Positions 47,333 to 56,305 of a stretch of 64,000 nucleotides of DNA are shown piece by piece (positions within the stretch are counted from its first letter, which is position 1; each line of letters opens with the position of its first letter). Under the pieces are notes generated by a model. The model ran no database searches. It had not been told where the DNA came from and was given only the letters and a program-made list of their open reading frames with translations. The position numbers and the translations under genes were made by a program. The stretch spans positions 496,001 through 560,000 of the forward strand of contig CAWIGC010000038.1 of assembly GCA_963835555.1 (NCBI GenBank), given 5' to 3'. The DNA is from Sulfopaludibacter sp963835555 (GTDB lineage: Bacteria > Acidobacteriota > Terriglobia > Bryobacterales > Bryobacteraceae).

Positions 47333-49774
47333 CTACTCGGTCAGAACGTCGATAGGATTCAGCCGCGCCGCCACGCGTGCGGGATACAATCCCGCCAGCA
47401 CCGTCACACACCAGATCAGCAGCAGCGCGGCGCAAAGCAGCAGCCACGGCGGGTGGAACTGGATGGTCCAGCCGAAGCTCTGCTTGTTGACCACGAAAAC
47501 CAGAAGCAGCGAGAGCACAAAGCCCAGCGCCAGCCCCAGCACGGCGGCGAACAGCCCCAGGAAGGCCGCTTCGGTGAGAATCATGCCGCGAATCTGGCCG
47601 CCGGACGCGCCCAGGTACCGCAGCAGGCCGAGTTCCCTGCGCCTGTCCAGCACCAGTGCCAGCAGCGAATTGGCAGCGCCCAGCATGGCCACCAGCACTG
47701 CCACTGCTTCCAGCGCCCAGGTGATGGAAAACGTCCGGTCGAACACCTCCATGCTGAGGCGGCGCAATTGCCGGTTGGGCGCGATCGCCACTCCCATGCC
47801 CGCGGTGCGCAGTTGCATCTGGCGCTGCACGGCTTCCGCATCGGCGCCGGGCGCCAGGTACACCGCAATATTGGTCACCGGCTGCGCCGGCAGATACCGC
47901 AGCAGGGTGGAGCGGTCCACAATCAGGAAGCCCTGGCTACTGGAATAGTCGTAATAAATGCCGGCGATGGTGAAGGTGACGGTGCGGTCTCCCAGGGAGA
48001 GGGCGAGACGGTCTCCGGGCTTGACGGAGAACTTGGTGGCGAAAGGCTCGGTGACGATCGCGCGGTCCTGCCCCGGCAGGGAACGCAGAATGGCGTCGCG
48101 GTCCTCTCCGCGCAGGAAGCGCAGCCTGCCGTAGCGGCGGACCACCTCCAGATTGCCGGCGCCCAGCGTGGCCCGTTCGCCGCGAAAGTGGAATTCCAGC
48201 GCGTGAAACAGATCCGTGGCCGCGACCCCGGGAATGCCGGCGACAATTCCCGCCACTTCCGGCGGCAGCGCGGGATGCACGCCGGCGCTCGCCTGCACCG
48301 AAGGTCCGACGTACAGATCGGCGCGCAATTGGACGTCGAGCCACAGCGCCACGGTTTCGCGAAAGCTGCCGACCATAATCCCCACGCTGGCCATCATGGC
48401 TATCGCAGTGGCCAGCGCACCCACCACCACCGACGTTCGGGAAAGCGATGCCGCCAGGCTCCGGCCGGCCAGCAGGCTTTCCACCCTCCGCGCCGTCACG
48501 GCCCGCGTGACCCGGTTGACCGCCAGCACCAGTGCGGGCGCAGCCAGGGCCGCCGAGCCGATGCACAATAGCGCCGACACATACCCGCCCACCGGGTAGC
48601 CGTCTATGGCCTTGGCCAGCGACGCCGCGTATGCCAGCACGGCCAGCATAGCCGACCATGCCAACCCCCGGCGCCAGCGCAGCCGGGCGTGATGCTCGTG
48701 CGCCCCGCGGCTCATGGCCTCGGTGGGCGCCACGTCCATGGCTTCGCGCGCCGGAGCCAGGGCGGAAACCAGCGCCACCGCAATTCCGGTGACCAGAGCC
48801 ACACTCCATTCGTGGAGCGTCAGCTCCACCGGCGTGGGCCGGCTGGTGGTGTACAGCGCATTCACCGTGACCGAAATCAATTGCACCGTGCCGCCCGCCA
48901 GCGCTCGTCCCAGCACGATTCCCAGCAGGGCGCCGGCCATGCCGAACAGCAGCGCTTCGGTCAGGAACAGCGTCAGAATCGTGCCGCGCGAAGCACCCAT
49001 CGCCCGCAGAATTCCGATTTCCGCACGCCGCCGCACAATGCTCACCGAGATGGTGTTGTAGATGAGAAACGCGCCCACCACCAGCGAGATATAGCTGAGC
49101 ACCCGCAGATTCCACCGGAACGCGCGCAGCATCCGCTGGTTCTCATCGCTCCGCGCACCCGGCTTTTCGATGAAGTACCCCTGCGGCAGCAGGGCGCGGA
49201 TGGCCCGCTCCACGCGGTCGAAACTCTCGTCCGGCCCCACGGCCACGTCGATGCGGTCCAGCTTGCCGTACCGCTTGATGGCCTGTTGCGCCTCGGCGAT
49301 ATCCAGCGCTGCGAATTCCGCCTGGGGGACATCGATTGTGCGGGTCACACGGAAACTCCGCGGCCGGCCGGCCAGGTTCAGCGTCACCACCGCGGGCCAG
49401 TGGAGCCGCGCGGCCAGCGCCCGGGTGAGCACCACGCCATCCTCTCCCAGCAGATCGAACCCGTACAGCGGCACCGAACCAATGGCGGAGATAGTCGCTT
49501 GGGCCTCCACGACCGGAGAGAAATGGACGTCGAAGGGGAGCGCGGTCAACGGAGCCATCCAGCGCTCGTCGATTCCGCCGTTGGCGCGAATCTCCAGGTC
49601 GTTCTTGCCGGTCAGGGTCTGCATGGACGAGCGGAAACTGCCGGTGGCGGCATCGCCGGCCAGGTCGATCGCCACGATCACGGCCACTCCCAGCGCTACC
49701 GCCAGGGTGGTGAGCACCGTACGCAGCAGGTCGCGGCGCAGCGGGCGCAGAATCAGGGTGCGAAACAGATTCAT
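47333..49774 (-). CDS. FtsX-like ABC transporter permease (double-domain)
   Basis: 813 residues with two FtsX/MacB-type halves. N-terminal helix LLRTVLTTLAVALGVAVIVAI, then a large periplasmic domain, helices LRVLSYISLVVGAFLIYNTISV and LTLFLTEALLFGMAGALLG. The second half repeats the pattern and ends LLLIWCVTVLAGLYPARVAARLNPIDVL, a family signature. Such permeases with a LolD/MacB-like ATPase extrude lipoproteins, lipids or peptides by a mechanotransmission mechanism. Translation is coupled to the ATPase (its ATG overlaps the ATPase stop, ATGA). Substrate unknown. Confidence 0.88.
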   Translation of the reverse strand: MNLFRTLILRPLRRDLLRTVLTTLAVALGVAVIVAIDLAGDAATGSFRSSMQTLTGKNDLEIRANGGIDERWMAPLTALPFDVHFSPVVEAQATISAIGSVPLYGFDLLGEDGVVLTRALAARLHWPAVVTLNLAGRPRSFRVTRTIDVPQAEFAALDIAEAQQAIKRYGKLDRIDVAVGPDESFDRVERAIRALLPQGYFIEKPGARSDENQRMLRAFRWNLRVLSYISLVVGAFLIYNTISVSIVRRRAEIGILRAMGASRGTILTLFLTEALLFGMAGALLGIVLGRALAGGTVQLISVTVNALYTTSRPTPVELTLHEWSVALVTGIAVALVSALAPAREAMDVAPTEAMSRGAHEHHARLRWRRGLAWSAMLAVLAYAASLAKAIDGYPVGGYVSALLCIGSAALAAPALVLAVNRVTRAVTARRVESLLAGRSLAASLSRTSVVVGALATAIAMMASVGIMVGSFRETVALWLDVQLRADLYVGPSVQASAGVHPALPPEVAGIVAGIPGVAATDLFHALEFHFRGERATLGAGNLEVVRRYGRLRFLRGEDRDAILRSLPGQDRAIVTEPFATKFSVKPGDRLALSLGDRTVTFTIAGIYYDYSSSQGFLIVDRSTLLRYLPAQPVTNIAVYLAPGADAEAVQRQMQLRTAGMGVAIAPNRQLRRLSMEVFDRTFSITWALEAVAVLVAMLGAANSLLALVLDRRRELGLLRYLGASGGQIRGMILTEAAFLGLFAAVLGLALGFVLSLLLVFVVNKQSFGWTIQFHPPWLLLCAALLLIWCVTVLAGLYPARVAARLNPIDVLTE

Positions 49775-50454
49775 GCGCGCTCGATGGTCTGGATGCGTCC
49801 GTCCCGCAGGTGTACCCGCACACCGGCGATGGCCGCCGCCTCCGCGCTATGGGTCGCCATGAGTACCGTGGCGCCGAACCGCGCGGCGCTTTCGCGCAGG
49901 AGCGCCAGCACCTGATCGCCGCTGGCCGTATCCAGATTCCCGGTAGGCTCGTCGGCAATCAGTACGTCGGGCGAGTGCACCAGGGCGCGCGCAATCGCCA
50001 CGCGCTGCATCTGGCCGCCGGAAAGCTGGTAAGGCAGGCTCGCCGCCTTGTCTTCGAGTCCCACCCAGCGCAGGCGGTCGCGCGCCGTGTCCCGCGCTTT
50101 GGGGGTGCGCGCCAGCAGCAGCGGCAGTTCCACATTTTCCAGGACGGTGAGAGTGGGCAGCAACTGGAAGAACTGGAACACGAACCCCACCCGGCGGCGG
50201 CGCAGGGCGGTGAGTTCGCCCTCATTCAAAGACGCGGTGGAACGGCCGTCGATCAGCACTTCGCCGGCACTGGGGAAATCCATGGCGCCCGCCAGGTTGA
50301 GCAGGGTGGTCTTGCCGCATCCACTGCGGCCCAGCAGCGCCGTAACGGTTCCTGCTTCAGCGGCAAGCGACACCTGGTGCAGTACTTCCACCGGCTGTCC
50401 CTGGTCGCGATAGGTTTTCGAAACAGCGCGGAGTTCCACGCGGGGCGGGGGCAT
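49771..50454 (-). CDS. ABC transporter ATP-binding protein (LolD/MacB type)
   Basis: 227 residues. Walker A GRSGCGKTT, Q-loop FVFQFFQLLPTLTVLENVELPL, signature LSGGQMQRVAIARAL, Walker B VLIADEPTGNLD, H-loop MATHSAEAA. The LxT-L-ENVxLPL and ADEPTGNLD phrases are those of the MacB/LolD/FtsE class that pairs with FtsX-like permeases, as here. It is the first gene of a two-gene operon read leftward from about 50500. Confidence 0.93.
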   Translation of the reverse strand: MPPPRVELRAVSKTYRDQGQPVEVLHQVSLAAEAGTVTALLGRSGCGKTTLLNLAGAMDFPSAGEVLIDGRSTASLNEGELTALRRRRVGFVFQFFQLLPTLTVLENVELPLLLARTPKARDTARDRLRWVGLEDKAASLPYQLSGGQMQRVAIARALVHSPDVLIADEPTGNLDTASGDQVLALLRESAARFGATVLMATHSAEAAAIAGVRVHLRDGRIQTIERA

Positions 50455-50557
50455 CTGCTTTCATTTTATGGGATGCCGGCGGAAGGCACGGAGCGCCAGT
50501 AATTGTGGGATTCGGCGGCGAATATCCACGGGAATGTGGTTGGATGCAAAAAACAAT

Positions 50558-50585
50558 TTGCATTAGGAATGTTTTCTGATATTCT
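50558..50585 (+). promoter_or_regulatory. Possible promoter TTGCAT-16-TATTCT
   Basis: TTGCAT at 50558-50563 and TATTCT at 50580-50585 with 16 bp between, in the AT-rich part of the divergent spacer, about 39 bases upstream of the HTH gene start. Confidence 0.35.
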
Positions 50586-50623
50586 GGAATCGCTCTGGCA
50601 CTCAATTAAACCGCGCGAGAACT

Positions 50624-51112
50624 ATGGAAACAGCCGCACAAGGCACTCTCACTCGCGACGAAATGGAAAGCAGGCGTCTGTTAGCCGCAGAGGACCTGCA
50701 AAGGGGGCTCTCGCAGTCCCAGGTTGCAAGGAAATTCGGGGTGAGCCGTACGACGGCTTCCCGATGGTATCGCGCGCTGAACGGGCGCGGTGTGGAGGCT
50801 CTGCGGAAGCGCCGGGCGCCAGGCCGTCCCAGCCGTCTCAGTGCGGAACAGCTCCGAGGGGTAGCGGAAGTCTACCGGGAGGGGCCGCGAGCCGCGGGCA
50901 TGGACACCGATCGCTGGACCACCGCCCGTTTCGCGCAGGCGATTTTTGCGCGTTTCGGCGTGCGCTATGACCCCGATCACGTAGGCCGGATCATGCACCG
51001 CCTGGGCCTGCGGGAGCGCACCAGAACTCGCAAGCGCACGGCGGAAGTTATTTACGCCACGCGGTTTGCCAACGGAGTCATCATTCGGGAAGCCTCCCCC
51101 ACGGTGGCGTAG
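50624..51112 (+). CDS. Transposase-like double helix-turn-helix protein (IS630-type N-terminal half)
   Basis: 162 residues. First HTH: LQRGLSQSQVARKFGVSRTTASRWYRAL (residues about 26-53), followed by the basic linker LRKRRAPGRPSRLS. A winged-helix segment has WTTARFAQAIFARFGVRYDPDHVGRIMHRLGL. Both are the DNA-binding modules of IS630/Tc1-like transposases (HTH_29/HTH_33), but the DDE catalytic domain is missing and no inverted repeats or target duplication are seen. It ends cleanly with a stop, so it may be a stand-alone regulator derived from a transposase. Confidence 0.65.
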   Translation: METAAQGTLTRDEMESRRLLAAEDLQRGLSQSQVARKFGVSRTTASRWYRALNGRGVEALRKRRAPGRPSRLSAEQLRGVAEVYREGPRAAGMDTDRWTTARFAQAIFARFGVRYDPDHVGRIMHRLGLRERTRTRKRTAEVIYATRFANGVIIREASPTVA

Positions 51113-51236
51113 GCGCGGCCGGCCTCGACGGCCCCGCCACGGAAGGTTTCCACCGATAGCACCAGTCTGCTCCAGCGTGGCCCTTCTCCCCACGCTGGAG
51201 CGGGCGAAGCCTCACGGCAGGCGAGCGATCCTCCGA

Positions 51237-52733
51237 TTACCCCTCGCGGTACTCCCCGAAGACCCCGCGCAACCGGCCGGAGATCTCGCCCACCGTGGCA
51301 TAGGCCGCCGCGGCATCCACAATAGCCGGCATGAGGTTTGCCTCGCAGCGGGCAGCCGCTTCCAGGGCGGCCAGTTTTTCCGCCACTGTTGCGGCGCTTC
51401 GCGAGGCCCGCACCTCCCGCAGTTTCTCCACCTGCGACCGCTCGAGCTCGGGATCCAGCCGGAAAGTCGGGATGGCGCGCTCTTCCTGCTGAAAGCGATT
51501 GACCCCCACCACGATCCGCTCGCCGGTCTCGACCGCGCGCTGCCAGGCGTAGGCGGCATTTTGGATTTCGTTCTGTATATAGCCGGTCTCGATGGCTTTC
51601 AAAGTCCCGCCCCGCTCGTCGATCTGCTTCAGATACCGCAGGACATCCTGTTCTATGGAATCGGTGAGGGCTTCGATGGCATAGCTCCCGCCGGCCGGGT
51701 CGGGCGTATTCACCACGCCGGTTTCGCAGGCGATGATCTGCTGCGTCCGCAGGGCGAGGCGCGCCGATTCCTCGGTGGGCAGGGAGAGCGCCTCATCGCG
51801 GGAATTGGTGTGCAGGGATTGCGCCCCGCCCAGCACCGCCGCCATGGCCTGAATCGCGGTACGCACAAGGTTGACGTCGGGTTGCTGCGCGGTCAGCGTG
51901 CTCCCGGCGGTCTGCACATGAAAGCGCAGCATCGTGGATCGTTTGTCTTGCGCGCCGAACCGGTCGCGCATCAGGTTGGCGTAGATGCGGCGCGCGGCGC
52001 GGAACTTGGCGATCTCTTCCAGAAAATCGCTGTGCGCATTGAAGAAAAACGAAAGGCGCGGCGCAAAGGAATCCACCGCCAGCCCTGCCTGCACCGCCGC
52101 CTCGATATAAGCGATGGCGTTGGCAAAGGTGAACGCCAACTCCTGCACCGCCGTCGATCCCGCCTCGCGGATGTGATAGCCGGAAATCGAGATGGTGTTC
52201 CACTCCGGCATCTCCCGCCCCGCCCAGGCGAAAATGTCGGTGATGATGCGCATGGCCGGCCGCGGCGGGTAGATGTATGTGCCGCGCGCGATGTACTCCT
52301 TCAGGATGTCGTTCTGAATGGTGCCGGAGAGGCGGCTCCAATCGGCGCCCTGCGTGCGCGCCACCAAGGCATAGTAGGCCAGCAGGATCGCCGCCGTGGA
52401 ATTAATGGTCATGGACGTGGAGACCTGTTGCAGCGGAATACCGCGAAACAGGACTTCCATGTCCGCCAGCGAGGAAATCGCCACTCCCACGCGCCCCACT
52501 TCACCCGCAGCCATGGGATGGTCGGAATCCATGCCCATCTGCGTGGGCAGGTCGAACGCCACCGATAGGCCGGTAGTCCCTTGGGAGAGCAGGTACCGAT
52601 ACCGCCGGTTGCTTTCCCCGGCCGTGCCGAACCCGGCATACTGCCGCATGGTCCACAGGCGGCTACGGTACATTTCGCGCTGGACTCCCCGGGTAAACGG
52701 AAATTCGCCCGGCCTGCCCAGGATGCCGCTCAT
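51237..52733 (-). CDS. Methylmalonyl-CoA mutase, large (catalytic) subunit without B12 domain
   Basis: 498 residues: TIM-barrel catalytic part only. Tyr32 (RQYAGFG) and Arg150 (KEYIARGTYIYPP) lie 118 apart, exactly as the substrate-contacting Tyr89 and Arg207 of the Propionibacterium mutase; isobutyryl-CoA mutases replace these with Phe and Gln. So methylmalonyl-CoA is the likely substrate, interconverted with succinyl-CoA. The adenosylcobalamin-binding domain must come from a separate small subunit, not found in this window. ATG 52733 overlaps the stop of a small membrane protein gene (ATGA). Confidence 0.93.
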   Translation of the reverse strand: MSGILGRPGEFPFTRGVQREMYRSRLWTMRQYAGFGTAGESNRRYRYLLSQGTTGLSVAFDLPTQMGMDSDHPMAAGEVGRVGVAISSLADMEVLFRGIPLQQVSTSMTINSTAAILLAYYALVARTQGADWSRLSGTIQNDILKEYIARGTYIYPPRPAMRIITDIFAWAGREMPEWNTISISGYHIREAGSTAVQELAFTFANAIAYIEAAVQAGLAVDSFAPRLSFFFNAHSDFLEEIAKFRAARRIYANLMRDRFGAQDKRSTMLRFHVQTAGSTLTAQQPDVNLVRTAIQAMAAVLGGAQSLHTNSRDEALSLPTEESARLALRTQQIIACETGVVNTPDPAGGSYAIEALTDSIEQDVLRYLKQIDERGGTLKAIETGYIQNEIQNAAYAWQRAVETGERIVVGVNRFQQEERAIPTFRLDPELERSQVEKLREVRASRSAATVAEKLAALEAAARCEANLMPAIVDAAAAYATVGEISGRLRGVFGEYREG

Positions 52734-53017
52734 GACCTGGAAATTTTACGCGCCTTTAAAAAAGAGGAGGCGCCGTATCCCAGCATGATCAGGGTGCACG
52801 CCGCCGAAATAAAGAGTTGGACACCCTCACCGGTACGGTAATAGTGAATCGCCTTGGTACCGAAAATGATGCCGAAAGAGAAGAAAAGAAAGCCGATAAC
52901 CTGATGCCACAGGCTGTGCACCGGTTTGATCACCGCCGGAACCACGTGCTTCAAAAAGGCGCGTCCCTGCTGGACCGCCAGGCGCTTCTTCACTTCCCTA
53001 TCGTAACAAAAGCACAA
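52730..53017 (-). CDS. Small two-helix membrane protein coupled to the mutase
   Basis: Up to 95 residues from a TTG at 53017 (GTG at 52993 is an alternative, giving 87). Two hydrophobic segments: VIGFLFFSFGIIFGTKAI and LFISAACTLIMLGYGASSF, separated by a short loop, and a basic N-terminus (VKKRLAVQQGRAFLK). Not recognised. Its TGA overlaps the mutase ATG, so both are translated from one message. Confidence 0.5.
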   Translation of the reverse strand: MCFCYDREVKKRLAVQQGRAFLKHVVPAVIKPVHSLWHQVIGFLFFSFGIIFGTKAIHYYRTGEGVQLFISAACTLIMLGYGASSFLKARKISRS

Positions 53018-53183
53018 CCGGCGTCGCTTTCGCAGTACCGGACGGCAGGAAAACTGCCGATAGAAATGCCAGGGCCAGCTTGTGAACTTGCGTAGGGTCC
53101 ACTACAATCGAAACGGGTGGATGCCGACCCGAAAGGTGGAACGCCGGTCGTATCCGGCGCATCCGCTAGTTAAGGGAGTATCT

Positions 53184-53489
53184 GTGGAAGAGCCATTGAA
53201 GCATCTCATGCAGGAACTGGGAAACGCGATCAACGATTCCCTTTCTGAGTCCGACCGGATCGCGGAAGCGATCGGCGAGATCAAGAGAGCCGGCTACGAC
53301 GTTTTCCTGGTGTTGGAGGCGACGATCGGCTTCAATCGAAGAGATGAAAACAGCGAAGAGGACGAAGAACTCGAAGTCACCGAAGAGCCAAAACGGAATT
53401 TCGAAGCCACCGGAAAGATCAAGTTCACTTCGCAAGACCATCGCTTCTTACGCGCATTGAAGATCGCCGTAGACGACGAAAACCGGTAA
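53184..53489 (+). CDS. Hypothetical small acidic protein
   Basis: 101 residues from GTG 53184, chosen because AGGGAG lies 5 bases upstream; an upstream frame extends to 53082 without a ribosome site. Start MEEPLKHLMQELGNAINDSL is helical; then RAGYDVFLVLEATIGF, an acidic linker (NSEEDEELEV) and KFTSQDHRFLRALKIAVDD. No family recognised. It converges with the glycosyltransferase, 12 bases apart. Confidence 0.6.
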   Translation: MEEPLKHLMQELGNAINDSLSESDRIAEAIGEIKRAGYDVFLVLEATIGFNRRDENSEEDEELEVTEEPKRNFEATGKIKFTSQDHRFLRALKIAVDDENR

Positions 53490-53501
53490 CCGGCGGTTGT
53501 T

Positions 53502-54533
53502 CTAGGCCAGGATTTTTCGATACACCGCCCACGTCTGGCGAACCGCGTTTTCCCAGGTGAAGAGGCTTGCCCGTTGCAGGCCCCGGACCGCCATTTCTTC
53601 CCGCAATCCTGGCCTTTCGGTTAGATCGCGCAGGTGTTGCGCCAAACCTGCGACGTCTTCCGGATCCACCAGCAGCGCCGCGTCTCCGGACACTTCGGGC
53701 ATGGCCGAGCTGTTCGATGCCACCACCGGGGTGCCGGCCGACATTGCCTCCAGCAAGGGCATGCCGAAGCCTTCATCCAGCGAGGGAAAGGCGAAAACCG
53801 ACGCCCGTGCATACCATCCGGCCAGTTCATGGGGCGCAACGTATCCCAACACGCCAATCCGGTCGCAAGCCGGGCTTTCCGCGATGCGTGCCAGAATCTC
53901 CTCCGACCCGAAACCGGCCGATCCGGCCAATACCAGCCGCCACGAAGAATCCACCGTCTCGAAGGCCTCCACCAGGCGGGCGATGTTCTTCCGCTTCTGA
54001 ATCGCCCCTACGTTTAAGATGACCTTCTCGCGCGCCAGGCCCTCGGGGTACACCAGTTTCCGGCTGCCGTGATGCACCACGTGAACCTTCGCCGGGTCCA
54101 CCCCCAGTAGGCTGACCACCTGGCTCTTGGTGAAGGCAGATACCGTAATGATGGCTTGCGAGCGCGCCGCTGCCTGCCGCGCCTGCTCCGCAAACCGCGC
54201 GCGGAACTCCGCCGTGGAATATTCCCCGGTGAGTACAAACAGGTCGTGGAACGTCGCTACGGCCGTCCGCACCGGGATCTGCGGCAGGCGCTGATTCAGC
54301 CCGTGAAACAGGTCGGCAGACCGCGGACCCAGGGGCTCGGCCAGCAATCTGCGCCGTACATTCGCCGGCCGGGGTTCCCGCCACGAACGGATGTAGCGAT
54401 GCGGCCGGTAGCAGAACAGGAACCGCACCTCGGGATGCGCGGCGGCCAGCCCATACAGAATCTCCCGTGAGTACAGCCCTACCCCCGAGAGTGCGCCGCC
54501 GATGCTATAGGTGGCGTCCAGCGCGATCGTCAG
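53502..54533 (-). CDS. Family GT4 glycosyltransferase, apparently with a CTG start
   Basis: 343 residues if started at CTG 54533. The frame is open upstream of the first GTG (54428) and encodes LTIALDATYSIGGALSGVGLYSREIL, which is the normal GT4 N-terminus of this subfamily, so a GTG start would remove the glycine-rich acceptor loop. No ATG, GTG or TTG is available before it. Core: LNVGAIQKRKNIARLVEAF, and the nucleotide-sugar site FPSLDEGFGMPLLEAMSAGTP (E-x7-E). CTG overlaps the TGA of the sigma-54 regulator (CTGA). Function: transfer of a sugar to a polysaccharide or lipid. Confidence 0.8.
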   Translation of the reverse strand: MTIALDATYSIGGALSGVGLYSREILYGLAAAHPEVRFLFCYRPHRYIRSWREPRPANVRRRLLAEPLGPRSADLFHGLNQRLPQIPVRTAVATFHDLFVLTGEYSTAEFRARFAEQARQAAARSQAIITVSAFTKSQVVSLLGVDPAKVHVVHHGSRKLVYPEGLAREKVILNVGAIQKRKNIARLVEAFETVDSSWRLVLAGSAGFGSEEILARIAESPACDRIGVLGYVAPHELAGWYARASVFAFPSLDEGFGMPLLEAMSAGTPVVASNSSAMPEVSGDAALLVDPEDVAGLAQHLRDLTERPGLREEMAVRGLQRASLFTWENAVRQTWAVYRKILA

Positions 54534-55513
54534 TCGATTCCGTATTCTTTCATTTTGCGATAAAGCGTGGTCCGTCCGATACGCAAAATGTCCGCCGTTT
54601 TGCCGCGATTTCCGCCCGTGGCGGCCAGCGCTTTCTGAATCGCTTCCCGCGTGCTCTCGGAAATGGAGATAACCGGCGAGCGTGGCGCCAGCGATTCGCC
54701 CGGCAGAAACCCCGCCTGCTCCTCCGAGACTGCTTCGGAAAGCTGCTGCAGGCCCTTACCCGCGAGGTGATATTGCAGGGCGGAAGGCAAATCGGTCATC
54801 TGCGCGCCCTCCGAATGCATGGCCTCCATCCGGTCCACGCAGTTCTTCAGTTCGCGGACGTTTCCCGGCCAGTCATAGGAGAGGAGCGTGTCCAGAATCT
54901 CCGGCCCCGGCTCAAACCGGGTTCCGGCGAAATGGTCGATCAGAAGGGGAATATCGCTCCGCCGGTAGCGCAGCGGAGGCAAATGCATGGTGAATACGTT
55001 CAGGCGGTAATACAGATCCTGCCGGAAGCGTCCCGCCGCGACTTCCGCCTTCAGATTGCGATGCGTGGCGGCGATGATACGCAGGTCCACCTTCTTCCAG
55101 TGCAGCGATCCCACGGGGCGATACTCGCGCTCCTGCAGCAGGCGCAGCAGCTTCACCTGCATTTCCAGCGGCAGATCCCCGATTTCGTCGAAAAAGGCCG
55201 TGCCGCCGTCGGCCAGTTCCACCAGGCCTTTCTTGTTTTCCACAGCGCCGCTGAACGAGCCCTTGGCGTGGCCGAACAACTCGCTCTCCATCAACGTGCC
55301 CACCAGCGAACCGCAGTCGATGGGCACAAACTGCCCGCGCGGATTGGCATTGTGGATCGCCCGCGCCACCACCTCCTTACCCGTGCCGCTTTCTCCCAAC
55401 AGGAGGATGGGGAGATGTGTGCGCGAAGCTTTATCGATCAAACGGCGGATTGCGGCAATCTCCGGAGACTGGCCCACCAAACCGTGGAGGCAGTCCATAG
55501 CAGGAAAACTCAT
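54530..55513 (-). CDS. Sigma-54-dependent transcriptional activator (no receiver domain)
   Basis: 327 residues, consisting of AAA+ domain and Fis-type HTH only. Walker A GESGTGKE, Walker B GGTAFFDEIGDL, sensor RIIAATHRNL, arginine-finger region FRQDLYYRLNVF. The sigma-54 contact loop reads GSFSGA instead of the usual GAFTGA, keeping a hydroxyl at the key position. C-terminal HTH: KTADILRIGRTTLYRKMKEYGI. There is no signal-sensing N-terminal domain, so activity may be set by level or a partner. It is coupled to the GT4 gene by CTGA. Confidence 0.9.
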   Translation of the reverse strand: MSFPAMDCLHGLVGQSPEIAAIRRLIDKASRTHLPILLLGESGTGKEVVARAIHNANPRGQFVPIDCGSLVGTLMESELFGHAKGSFSGAVENKKGLVELADGGTAFFDEIGDLPLEMQVKLLRLLQEREYRPVGSLHWKKVDLRIIAATHRNLKAEVAAGRFRQDLYYRLNVFTMHLPPLRYRRSDIPLLIDHFAGTRFEPGPEILDTLLSYDWPGNVRELKNCVDRMEAMHSEGAQMTDLPSALQYHLAGKGLQQLSEAVSEEQAGFLPGESLAPRSPVISISESTREAIQKALAATGGNRGKTADILRIGRTTLYRKMKEYGID

Positions 55514-55523
55514 GATGGATCGG

Positions 55524-56177
55524 TTAATTTAGTCGGACGACGAAGGCTTTTATCTCAGTTTCTTGCGAAATTCGACTGAGAAGCGCATCGGCGTCCTGCA
55601 TTGTCGTCTCCGAACCTACCATCACGCGCCAGACGCCGGGATTTTCCGGCCGTTCCATGATTCGCGCGGAGCCAAAACGCACCGCCATTTCCGCCCGCGT
55701 CTTTTCCGCATTGCCCCGCTCCCGGAAGGCCCCCACCTGCACCGCAAAAAGCGCAGTAGGTACCCCCTCGGGAGCGCGAATCACGACCATACGGACCGTG
55801 GCGATCCCGGAGATCGCCATATCGATCGCCTTCGCCGCGGCGTGCGAAAGATCGATGATGCGCCCCTCGATAAACGGCCCCCGATCGATGATCCGCACCT
55901 CCACGCTCTTGCCGTTGCTCAGGTTCTCCACCCGCACCCAGGTGTCGAACGGCAGAGTACGGTGCGCGGCCACCAGCTTCTCCATATCGTAGATTTCGCC
56001 GTCCGCCGCGGGCCGCCCGTGATACGGATGGCCATACCAGCTCGCGATGCCGGTCTCCGTGTATCCAGGGTATGCCATGACGCCACCGGGCGGAGGAGGA
56101 GGCACACTGCGGGCGTGCTTCTTGTGACAACCGCTCAGCACGACCAGCATCAGGACAAGTGCAAGACCAGCCTTCAT
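55524..56177 (-). CDS. RlpA-family septal lytic transglycosylase-like lipoprotein with SPOR domain
   Basis: 217 residues from ATG 56177 (GGAG 8 bases upstream). Lipoprotein signal MKAGLALVLMLVVLSGC with Cys17 as lipidated residue. DPBB domain: GIASWYGHPYHGRPAADGEIYDM, then VRIIDRGPFIEGRIIDLSHAAA with the Asp of RlpA enzymes. C-terminal SPOR domain (LFAVQVGAFRERGNAEKTRAEM, residues about 140-215) binds denuded glycan strands at the septum. Role: trimming peptidoglycan during division. Confidence 0.9.
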   Translation of the reverse strand: MKAGLALVLMLVVLSGCHKKHARSVPPPPPGGVMAYPGYTETGIASWYGHPYHGRPAADGEIYDMEKLVAAHRTLPFDTWVRVENLSNGKSVEVRIIDRGPFIEGRIIDLSHAAAKAIDMAISGIATVRMVVIRAPEGVPTALFAVQVGAFRERGNAEKTRAEMAVRFGSARIMERPENPGVWRVMVGSETTMQDADALLSRISQETEIKAFVVRLN

Positions 56178-56236
56178 GCCAATGCTCCGATTGTGGCACA
56201 TCCTCGAATAAATGGCCCGAGACTCCATAATAGGTG

Positions 56237-56265
56237 TTGAAGAGCTGAATCTACCGATATATAAT
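56237..56265 (+). promoter_or_regulatory. Sigma-70 promoter TTGAAG-17-TATAAT
   Basis: TTGAAG (56237-56242) and a perfect TATAAT (56260-56265) at the ideal 17-bp spacing, about 40 bases upstream of the CoA-transferase start. It would drive the four-gene oxidoreductase operon. The best sigma-70-like promoter in the window. Confidence 0.7.
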
Positions 56266-56305
56266 TACATCGGGAGACAAAGCACCTCCTGTGAGTGGTG
56301 GAACA

